A stretch of DNA of 64,000 bases from Scolanthus callimorphus (taxonomy: Eukaryota; Cnidaria; Anthozoa; Actiniaria; Edwardsiidae): the NCBI GenBank assembly GCA_033964015.1, contig CM066924.1, forward strand, positions 12,116,625 to 12,180,624. Direction: 5' to 3'. This document shows, piece by piece, positions 22,331 to 32,192 of this stretch. Made by a program: the position numbers and the translations under genes. The notes under the pieces were generated by a model that did no database searches, had not been told where the DNA came from, and was given only the letters and a program-made list of their open reading frames with translations. Each line of letters begins with the position of its first letter. The first letter of the stretch is position 1.

Positions 22331-23906
22331 AAAGAACTTTGCCGATATCTCGAATACGAAAATAGTTACAGCAATGAAACTTTGCATCAATGTTAATTCT
22401 AGTACTAGCAAAATTATGACGGTTGATGTTTCCATGACAACCAAATTGAAGGGACGAGCACCATATTTTTCCGTTTTTGGGACAACTTAAAATGGGGAAC
22501 AGAAAGACCTCATCCTATTCTGAAAATTGGATGGAATTTTCCTTTACTGCATTGGTTCCTTCAATAAAGCGTCTTTTAAGGCAGACCACCTTGAAAATTA
22601 GCGGAGATATGAGAGAAACCTGGTTGCTAGGGCAACAGTTCTCACGATCACGTGACCCTGGACACGATTAAAAAACGCTATCAACTGCAGAAGTTCATGA
22701 AGATTAAGAATTTAGGGTCAAAAATTAGGAAAATTGGCATACAAGTTTTCCCCGTTTTTGATTGAAAGTAAATTTTAAACGGTACTTACAGATACTATAA
22801 AGAGGTGTCTCCATAGCAACTAAATGCATGGAACAGTTAAGGTCGGGGGACGTGTTACTCATACCAAGTTCCATTTCGGTAGCTATTTTATTAAAATGTA
22901 GTTATTTGCAAAAACTACTTTTTGCCTTAAGAATCCGCGTATAAAAGCCCTCCTTTCAAGGGGATGCTCAGGGGGTATAAAAGTGCGTCACGATTCAAAA
23001 CGAGGCTGCTATAACCGCTGTCATTTTTAATTACAGGCTCGTATTTTGGAACATAAAATTTTAATGGCGGACGAAAAAACCGTACTTTTCGCAGACGTTT
23101 TTCGTTGTATTCCGGGCGGAAGTTTTCGCTAAAATCCACTCAGCAAGAATGTATTGTGGAAAATTAAAGTACTAGGCCGGAAAAAATGGTAAAAAAAGAA
23201 GTCAAATTTTGGTCATACTAGCACTTTAACACACCTGAGAATGTCACAACCTCGTCCAGGATTGTGGACGTACCTGGTTTGGCTGGTTTTACAAGAATGG
23301 CGTCAGTGTTTTTGATTCGAAAACAGCGCGCGCTTTCACGAGTGATTTCTCGTTCAAATGACCAACACACAACATTTTGCTCAAAAAGTGATTTTGTATA
23401 AGTTGTAGAGCAGATATATTGATGCTTTCTTGCTCGCGCACAAACTTGATCGACCAGTTTTCTCCAACTCACGCCATTTTCTCGCGCGACAGAGAAATGA
23501 CATTTGTGTGCAGAGGCTACTTTTGCGTAGTTGAAAAACACAAGAAAACATTAAAAGTAAAAGAAAATGCAGGGAGATAAAAAGTAGCCTCTGCTCGCAG
23601 GGAACGCGCGTAGCGACGCAGCGCACTCAATATTCTCGCATTCGAATTCAGCGCGTGCAAATCACTGTCGCGCGTCATAATTGAGATTTCTGTCACCATG
23701 GAAATCATCATCTGAACACAATTCGGAAAAATACAGAAAAAACTCAAAGGGAAGAATTTCAGCTTCTAAAATACGAAAATGGAAGAAGAAAAAAGCAAGG
23801 AAAACACTGCAGAAGTAAGCAAAAAGCATTCTGGTGCAACGAGTGGTACCTGTGACTTTGGAGAGTCTTTAATCAACATCAAATTCCTGAAATTCCACAA
23901 GATGCA
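22331..23906. other. Intergenic upstream of the homeobox gene
   Basis: No secure gene. A hairpin spans 23510-23595: GCAGAGGCTACTTTT pairs with AAAAGTAGCCTCTGC. Minus-strand open frames across 23218-23750 overlap this hairpin and are judged non-coding. Confidence 0.5.
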
Positions 23907-24063
23907 ATGGGGCAAGCGATGGGACATCAACAAGATGCTGGCAGCAATATTGCGAACCAGATGCCAATGTACTCTACTCAAATCCCATACTATCCGTATT
24001 ACTGCCCGCACATATCTCGACCACCGTATGACCAGAGTGCTTTATTTGCAAGCTACAGCGAAG
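23907..24063 (+). CDS. Homeobox gene exon 1
   Basis: ATG-initiated reading MGQAMGHQQDAGSNI then IPYYPYYCPHISRPPYDQSA, ending phase 1 at donor GTATGT. A competing open frame from ATG at 23779 (MEEEKSKENTAEV) runs through the same DNA but does not continue into exon 2. Confidence 0.75.
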
Positions 24064-25924
24064 GTATGTACAGTAATTCCATCGATATAGAGAAGCAGTC
24101 GTTTTACAGCCACTAGTCACTTGATAACACGTATCTCTCTAATGGGCATTATTTTCGAATTGCTTAAATGGATAATATTTAACTTCATTATAATGAAAAG
24201 TGATTGTAAAATTGGTAATCAATTTGCGTCCACAATAATGTAATTATTGGCGCGCGCAAAGGAAGTGTCAACTCTCTAGGAGGGTTGTCTCTTCGCCGGG
24301 GCGTACATTGTCTTGATAATTGCAGTTCGTTAGAAATAATAATAGGGATAGATCTCAAAAAGATACTTTAGATACTTCTAGTCGTTTCTATTTATCGTTT
24401 TGAATAATATTATTATGTTGTTATTTGCTGGTACGTAGAATACCGCCGTCGCGAGAAGCGCCGCCGCAGTCGCACAGTGTTCAGCACAGAACAACTTACC
24501 ATCCTAGAGGAAGGATTTAGCAAGCAGCACTTCCCAGACAACAGGGTTCGTCAGGAGATCGCGGTGAAAGCCGGCCTACAGGAAGACAGGGTACAAGTGT
24601 GGTTCCAGAACAGACGCGCAAAGGAGAAACGAAAGCTGCTAGAACGGAGAATTGCAGACGAGGCTGGAAACGGGGAAACGCCCAAGGGTGAGACACGAGG
24701 TAATTTAAGGCTTAAGGCCAAAGAAATGGCTGACTAAATTAGACGTTTGAGAACCTAACCACAATAAGGGGTTTCATAGTATTCTTTGTGTTTCACTTCT
24801 CTGTCTCGTTACAAACGAACAAAACAAATGACCTGCTTCTCCCTATTGAACACCTTTCTTGTCATTCGTAGGATTTGAAGGTGAAAACGTCGAGACTATG
24901 AATGCGATCCGTTCCCTGGTGAAGAGCAATGACAACGTCGCACGTGCCATGTCTGAAAATCCCGAAGAGGAAATCATGGCGGTCGGTCATAGAAAGCATG
25001 GTATTGCACAAGATGAACGCAAAGGTAACAACAAAATAGTATACACACAAGCATATTAGATACACTCTCGTTCCACGGTCATTTCTTCAGACCATGAAAA
25101 ATTTCTGTTGGTAAAATACAAAAAGAATAACAATTAAACCGGGCAAAGTTCCATTTGCTGCTGCCGCGTAATATCCCAAGTTTTAACACGAAAACTGTAT
25201 CGCCCCCATTTACCCCCAGTTAAAAAAAGTTGGGGCCCTTTAGCCCTTCAAACTGTACTCACGGATCCGCCGTCTATGATTGGTGCGGGAACATGCCGGA
25301 ATATAGCCTCGTCACGTCAAAACTATGAACACTTATGACGCGGAAAATATAGCCCTTTCATAAGCACATCGGTTGGAATCAATCCCCCCCAATTGTATAG
25401 GATGTACGCCAATTGATTTATCGTTGAAACATTATTATGTTCCAGATGTTCACGAAAACAGCCCAACAATTCTATTGATCGAGACCAAACCGGTCGCATC
25501 ACGTGATAACCACACGGGCGTTACTGACCAGAAAGCCTATCATTCACCTTTGACACGTGTTGAACATGCAGGACTTCTTGTGACTCATCTTAAACCGGGG
25601 CCAAGGGCATCCGAGCCAGCGGTCACCCAAACAAGCGGCTCAGTGGATAATCTACCGAAGTATATTTTTGGTAACTATAGTGATGGCCAGGAATCGACGG
25701 GGCTTGATCTTGGAGGCAACGGAGTCCAGTGTGAACAGGTTACAGACCCCGAGGGCTTGGAATTGGCGGGAACCAGGGAGCTTGTTGTCATGGATACAGG
25801 AAGATTCTTCGCCATAAACGACGAGTTGCTGAGCGAGGACGTGCGAGACTGCACCGCTGAAGTACAAGCTTGTGGGCTCGCAGGAGAAGTTGTTATCGAT
25901 GAAATGGAAAGGTCAACATGTTAG
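23907..25924 (+). CDS. PRD-like homeobox transcription factor (4 exons, 360 aa)
   Basis: Exons 23907-24063, 24439-24687, 24872-25024 and 25401-25924 join in phase (1083 nt including stop). Exon 1 is rich in Tyr, Pro, Gln and Ser. Exon 2 carries a 60-residue homeodomain (about protein residues 60-119) with F8, L16, F20, W48, F49, Q50, N51 and R53 in place, P26-D27 and R44 as in PRD-class domains, and helix 3 reading RVQVWFQNRRAK. The homeodomain is followed by EKRKLLERR, not the usual WRK. Exons 3 and 4 encode an acidic tail I do not recognise. No paired domain or octapeptide is visible, so PRD-like Q50 is the best class; the subfamily is uncertain. The start is the first ATG of the frame joining exon 2, but the frame opens upstream (see findings). 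Confidence 0.88.
24439..24687 (+). CDS. Homeobox gene exon 2 (homeodomain)
   Basis: Acceptor TACGTAG, donor GTGAGA. It encodes YRRREKRRRSRTVFS, the complete homeodomain and a basic tail KEKRKLLERR. A basic run just before the domain may act as a nuclear localisation signal. Confidence 0.95.
24872..25024 (+). CDS. Homeobox gene exon 3
   Basis: Acceptor ATTCGTAG, donor GTAACA. Encodes FEGENVETMNAIRSLVKSND and an acidic, Met-rich segment. No family domain recognised. Phase fits exons 2 and 4. Confidence 0.8.
25401..25924 (+). CDS. Homeobox gene exon 4 (C-terminal)
   Basis: Acceptor TTGTATAG; encodes CTPIDLSLKHYYVPDVHENS and an acidic tail ending EMERSTC. CTPIDLSLKH near its start resembles a corepressor-binding motif of the PxDLS type (PIDLS), by inference. 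Confidence 0.85.
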
Positions 25925-26018
25925 GCATAGCTGTGCGATTTTCTGCCCTTGAGATGTTTTTTAATCAATAGTATGTGTGAAGATTGAAAGAATTAACTCA
26001 TTTTCACAGAATTTTGAA

Positions 26019-26024
26019 AATAAA
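26019..26024 (+). terminator. Poly(A) signal of the homeobox gene
   Basis: Canonical AATAAA 95 bp after the stop codon. Confidence 0.6.
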
Positions 26025-26216
26025 GTATACAATGAAAATATCTGGACGCTTTACTCACTGTTACGCGTCTTGCCATTACTGCGATTTTCATAATTCTGCG
26101 AACTCCCACTTACATTTCCGAACGACAAACTGCGTTTCGGCTTCCGCGTCTATCAACGTTTTTAGTCAGTCGCATGGTGGAAAATTAGGTTTTGAAGTCC
26201 AGCTAGTCCTTATTAG

Positions 26217-26246
26217 CAAGAGAAAATGATATATCATTTTCTCTTG
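26217..26246. repeat. Perfect 30-bp palindrome
   Basis: CAAGAGAAAATGATA followed directly by its reverse complement, with no loop. It lies about 190 bp after the poly(A) signal of the homeobox gene. Confidence 0.95.
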
Positions 26247-26619
26247 TTATTAGCAGAATTATGCAAACTGCAGTAACCCTACGAGTGCTACCCCTTTCCA
26301 TGAGTTTCCTGTGTAAGTCCACCCCTGTAAACAATCCAACAATCCTTGTGGATTGTCTGTCTTGATGGAAAATCAGTTAAAAGAATTTGATTGCACTGTT
26401 CCTGGTGACGTCATCCATTGTCATCTGCCAACCAAATGTGGTGGTTCCAGTGATTACGGAGGGCGACACGCGACATTTTTACATTTAAAAACATTGAAAT
26501 GGCATTCTCGAGCCCAGAGCTCCACAGCTCCTCACCTCGCGGCGGTGGGGATGCTCTGGTAACAATCACTGACGCGAGATTTGATGCCGTCCAGTATATG
26601 TTATCATTAACACACGCTT

Positions 26620-27120
26620 AACGAGAGTAATCGTGGCCTAACGAGGGTTTACGTTGCTAAACGTGGGTTAACCTGGTCTAACGAGGGTTAATTAACGTAA
26701 CGTAACGTCATGTGAAGGGGGTAAAAGGGGGTTAACATCGGTACACAATAACCGGTACACTATTAATACACCATATATGAAGGTACACTATTAATACACC
26801 ATATATGAAAGTAACACACCTTATTATTCAGCACATCGATGCACTGCCCAAATATGGTCATTGGAACGCCAATAGCTGTCTTTCTGTACATGACAGCTAT
26901 CCTGCGATATCCGTCTCTGAGGAAAATGTGATGTTTTGAGCTCGTAAATAATACACAAAAGTCACTTTTTTCGGGGGTTTTTGTGCTATCGATGTGCTGA
27001 ATAATAAAACCATTATCCTGCTCGATTTTGCAGAATATCGTTTGATATAAGTATCAGACGATATTCTGCGCAATCTCGCAGGATAATGGTTAAATATATG
27101 AAGGTACACTATAATATACC
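26620..27120. repeat. Cluster of direct and inverted repeats
   Basis: TAACGAGGG-type words repeat at 26620-26710. A unit GGTACACTATTAATACACCA TATATGAA occurs twice at about 26755-26815 and again, diverged, at 27104-27129. TTATTATTCAGCACATCGAT (26821) pairs with its inverse near 26988. A 32-bp hairpin arm ACCATTATCCTGCTCGATTT... (27009-27040) pairs with 27059-27090. Together they look like foldback elements stacked on each other. Confidence 0.75.
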
Positions 27121-30100
27121 ATATATGAAGTTGCCGCTGACCATGACGGGCTCTGGGTACGAGATTGAGTCCTATAATGCCGACCTGTTGGGCACGCATA
27201 CTTGGGAAAATGGTCTATTGTCAACTTATGAAGTGACTTATTCTGGGGGCTAACGAGAATATTTGAGCATCGGAACAGATTTTGTTAAAAAAGCACAACG
27301 AATTTCGAGGCCAAGGAATGGACTCCTGCCGCAGCTGTATACACCTTCTCAAAAAGTTGGTTTTGGAAATGGTCTTTGGTTCCAAATCCCAAAGCAACGT
27401 TTATTGAATTAGGTGTAATTATTAGAGAGCAATAGAGTGGAAAACAACGCAGAGTGACCTGTAACGCCTACAAGATTGTTGCAGCTGTTCTAACATGCGA
27501 AACTTATTTTGTTAAGAGGTCTCGACAGCAAAAATTAATCCGTGCAAATGTAATAAAATATGGTTACCCAATTTGCAAGGAATGCGACGGTTGCGCAAAC
27601 TCACAAGCCTGCCCTCTTGGCTGCATATTTGTTAACATATGTAAATTAGATTATGACGTGTCGTGGGAGAAGAGGGGTCTCTTTCTTTTACCCGAAAACA
27701 AAAGACCCTGAAAGCGGTATGGGGTCTCTCTTCCGGTGAGAATCCTGTGCAAAATTTGTATCACTTTCAAAATTAGTACTCCACTTAAAAAAAAAAAACC
27801 CGTCAATTTCATGCCTAGCATATTACTCCTCTTGGCAGAAGTGTAGCAGCTTTCGATTTAACGATACCCCGATTTTACGATGACTTTTCTGGGTTCCGCC
27901 AACAATACGTCGCCTTTAAAATGCTTATACCGAGAGTTCGTTTACAACGATACGGGGGTATCGTAAAATCGATTATAAGTACGACTTGTACAGGAGGATC
28001 TTTTGTCTGCTGTTTTAGCTCATCAGACTCGTAACTAGCCTCGTAACTACAATGCAAACAGGTCAAGACTATCTTGAGAATAGCAAATAAACCACTCGTG
28101 AGCTGTTCATTAATTTTCAAAGTTAAATGCAGCTTGTTTTTAAATGTTGATTATCTTGGGGCACAAGGTTCATAAGCCCACACATTATCTGCAAACCAAA
28201 CTCGCCACGCGCTTACATGAACTGCCCTTCACTGAGCAGCCTGATTTGGTTGCTTATGCAAATGAGTCAAAATGTAAACAATGACATCACAGAGTATTCA
28301 TTCGTCGGTAAAGCGCTCAAGCGTACGCGCCCAGACTGCTAGGGAATATGGGTAAACACCTTACGTAGCAATTAAAAATATTTTTGGTATCGTAAAGCAG
28401 CCGTTCACTACCTTATTATCGATTCTTTTTCTTATTCTCTCGCAGTCTTACACCATTACTCCTGTTGTGTGGTCGCGTTTGCTCCGACAATGTTTATTGA
28501 AATAGTTGTATGATACGACAACCCCTACTCAAGCTTTGGCCTCGTACCCACACTGTTAATGGAACAACAAGTTCTGGACCTGAGAATGAGAAGCTCATTT
28601 ATCAAGACTCGGTAATCATCGTTCCTAAACAATAACTTTTATTGCAATATATGCTTAAAATTACATCGATGTACTGGATATCTAGGGTGAATATGTACAA
28701 TTGATAATAAGGCCACAGGAGTCCCACGAGAGCAGACGCACATTCTAACAATGAAGCAACACAATAAAACTCTGCTCAATACAGAGGTGTATAGTTGCGG
28801 GAAATTACAAGATTTCACTGTTTCAGTAATAAACTCAGCCGGGGAGACCAATGCCGCTAAACATATTTTTCAGTGGAGGCTGGTTCATACTAGCGACATA
28901 ATAATAATAATAATCCTAAATTGCTAACACAGCATGTTAACATTGCTTTATCTCTGCAGTATCTTATATATTAAAATCCTTAGTGTCTGAGAGGAAACGT
29001 TTGTGATTGGCTGTTTTTTCCCCCGCAACTTTTGGCGCGCGCGCGTGCGACACAGGTAGCCCGCAACAAATATTTTGCTGAGATTCGAAATGAAGATTAC
29101 CGAGTCTTCTCCCCATTCCTTTTCAGGAGGTAAATAATTTAGAACTTTTTCGTCACAAAGAGACGGGTTATTTTCTGGTGACGTGTCAATATTGAAGTCG
29201 AGTGGGAGAATTTTGTTCGCGTGCCGCCGTGCTTATGTTGTTACGTCGCTAGTTTGATCCAGGCCTTAACAGACAATGCGTGTACCGGCAAGGACAAGGC
29301 GCGTATCACAAAAGAAACTACTCGATTTATTATCGGAAATAATCTGAATTCAATTTTCCATTGTTTGGAGACCCAACTTTTGAAGCCTGATTGGGTGAAT
29401 GAAGAAAACGCCGGTTCCTTGCAATTTCTCGCATTGGAGCAGAGGTGTGTGTGGGAGGGGGGATTTTGAATTAAACCAATCACATTTCGAGAAGTTTTGA
29501 TAGAAACTGAAGTGGAACAATGAATTCAGGTTTCCAATAATGACTCCAACAATCGGCTCTATTGCGGTCGGAGATAAATAGGCACCTCTAGGCGCGTCCG
29601 TTAGGTGGCATACCATTATATTGTCTTGCAGGTGGTTGCATCAGACCATAGTTAATAGAGTGGGACTCGCATTAACAGTCATTAGTCTAAATGTATGACA
29701 TTGGATGAAGAGGCTCCTAGCTGGCTCAGCAGGCTGGCGTGCTCGGACAGATACAAGGGGGGATACTGCAAGAGAGATACGAGAAACCATGGTCACAATA
29801 CGGCATCGATTAGAATGCATATTGACGAAGTGACGATAACCTGTAGTACTTGTGACTGGGCACACCATCACTGGGTGGAACGGATTTCACAGGAGTGCCG
29901 AAAACTAAACATATAAGTAAATATACTTAGGCAATCAGAAACCCATTCAACAATAAAACAATCAGGAGTAAGTATGACTTGTGGTTAGTCAGGATTCATG
30001 GAAACAAAGGTCAATGTATATTTGTATTTTTCTTTGCATTCTGATTGGCCGACTTAACACAGACAAAATATCTCGACCAACAGGAACATGTACAAAACGC

Positions 30101-30960
30101 TCGTCTGAAATCCGCTCTAGCACTAGTGACGATATGTTTGCCCAACACCATTATTTCAAGTGAAATGTTCAACACGTTTGACCTTTAGTAGGCCTTTAGT
30201 TCAGAGATGGGAGACAGAGCATAGCAAATATCAAGTTGGATTTTAGGATGTAATTGTCTAGATTGCAGTTTATCTCTCACTAATCACACTTTTGCATGGT
30301 AATGAGTGGAATGATCGGTGTCCAATGAAAACCAAATTAACGGATTGCAGTATAGTAGTTCAAACCTCCTATTGGTCTCGGTGCTATTATCCTGGTCAGG
30401 GGGGTCATGCACGTTTATCCTTGCCGTTATTGCTGGCAAGGAGATACCGATAGATGTCATCCTGTCTCGTAATTCTGCGTCTGGCAATCTGTGTTAGGGG
30501 AGGATAAAACGCTAGTAAATTAAGATAACTGTGCTGTAAGAGAACGGAATGTGAATGGTTGGTAAGACACTCTGCTACTACGCCTCGAGTTTGAATAGAA
30601 ACCCTACCACCGAGACAAATACAAAGTAAGAATTACTAGTGGTGTGAAAAATACGTCCATTTTGGACTATATTTCGTAGACTGCAAAAATACTACGGCAA
30701 TGACCGTTGGGGAGACCAACGACCAACGTGATCAATGTTATTCATGTGTCGCGCTGTGATTGGAAGCCCTAATCGTAACCCGAGCATTGGATTGGTTGAT
30801 CAGTGTCTTCACGCGCTGTGATTGGCTAAATTCGTGTCGTAACTGTGCCGTGCTATCATAGTCTGTTTTATTCTTACCTGAGCTAAACAGAACTCAAGTA
30901 ATAAATAGTTATAAACCAAATATAAATAATTATTATAAATAAAAAATCATAAGATTTGAT
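27121..30960. other. Intergenic, no secure gene
   Basis: Several short open frames (27454-27711, 29221-29469, 29695-29916) show neither family similarity nor splice support. 27855-27975 is a diverged inverted repeat around GATACCCCGATTTTACGAT and GGGGGTATCGTAAAATCG. 30700-30830 repeats the phrase GCGCTGTGATTGG, which contains CCAAT-box complements. Confidence 0.5.
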
Positions 30961-30973
30961 AAAGAGCTCGCTA

Positions 30974-31552
30974 TTTTACACGACAGGGATTTTATGGCAC
31001 GGCTCGGCTGTGCGAAGCCCGGGAAATACGTGGCACAAAATCCCTCAACTTGTCGCGCAACATTGCTGCGTTGCAAGTCTAATGTTTGTTGCTCATTTTT
31101 TATCAAATTCACAACTTGTCGCGCAACATTTTGTTTTGACGATCACACATGCGAGCCCAAGGCGGATTTTGCCCCTTGGCACCTCATTTCTATCGTATAA
31201 TCAACTTGAATTGTAGGCTAAATGTTTTGTTTGATGAAAGACGAGCAACAAAGCCAGAATTTGTGGCTCAAAGTAGACCCGCGCTCTACTTCGCGCAACA
31301 AGTTTGTATAACTTGTAGTAAATGTTTTTGTTGCGTTACAAGTTGTGGCGCGAGATGGAAAACGCACAACATCGATCATCAACTTGCAACGCAACAATGT
31401 TGCGCGACAACTTGGGGGGTTTTGTGCCTCGTATTTTCCCGGTTTAAATTGCTTTGCCGTACTAAATTTTGTCAGAGCCCGACCGAAATTGTGGCGAGGT
31501 AGTCCCAGAACCATTTTTACCCGAGTCGTGCCAAAAATGTCCGTCGTATAAA
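30974..31552. mobile_element. Inverted-repeat DNA element
   Basis: Ends TTTACACGACAGGGATTTTA TGGCACG and the inverse of CGTGCCAAAAATGTCCGTCG. Inside, long arms (about 31018-31090 with 31375-31443) share CAACTTGTCGCGCAACATTG and its complement. Repeated TTGCGCGACAA words are subterminal. No transposase. Confidence 0.8.
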
Positions 31553-31987
31553 TGGGGCTTAAGAATGGTTTGACAAAGTTGTATACGGAATATCATACCT
31601 GGTCATCGCTATGAAGAAATCGGTAAATATCAATACCTATGAGAACAGAAGGCAGCACAACGCAATCAGTACAGACCAACTATTTGTATTTGATGAAATA
31701 CATATTAGTTAACAACACGTTTGAGTGGTACACCGTGGAATATTTCGCGCGTCACTTTTGAATAACAAGTTTAGGCGCGTGTAACATTAAACACCGCGAT
31801 ACATGCCATTGATTATCAACGTTCTGTTCAGACGTAACATCCTTATTAGAACTTGCGACGCTTTCGATTTCTCTTGAACACTGCTGATGTAACATAGTTT
31901 TCGCCACGACCTATGACTGGATGCTTCTCTCGGAAGTTATTGACAGGTGACACATACGTGCTGTTTACATATTGGCTGGCAATGATG

Positions 31988-32192
31988 TTACGTGGTGTGT
32001 GGATGCATACCTTGGAAGTCGAGTGATGGTATTGGCTGATAGTAGCTATGAGGGCCAAATAGAGATGCATTTGGTGAGGAAGGAGGACCACTACCGAGTG
32101 AATTAGAAGATGGAGGCATTATGACGGAACTCGATGACACTCGCTTGGAGTAGGTATTACTACTGCTCACGGTGTTGGTGCTTATAGAGTCA
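31988..32192 (-). CDS. PIAS: PIAS exon 15 (Ser-rich C-terminus)
   Basis: Encodes DSISTNTVSSSNTYSKRVSS, MPPSSNSLGSGPPSSPNASL, YYQPIPSLDFQGMHPHTT then stop. The composition fits the Ser-rich PIAS tail. A possible donor (CAAG/GTATGC) 20 codons-worth earlier allows an alternative end. Confidence 0.82.

Noticed and set aside
23218..23747. Minus-strand open frames upstream of the homeobox gene
   Set aside because: Composition is not protein-like and they cross an inverted repeat at 23510-23595.
27454..27711. Cys-containing 85-codon frame
   Set aside because: The Cys spacing fits no family I know and there is no ATG or splice support.
29695..29916. 73-codon plus-strand frame containing CSTCDW
   Set aside because: A short chance frame; no zinc-finger pattern, splice sites or second exon.
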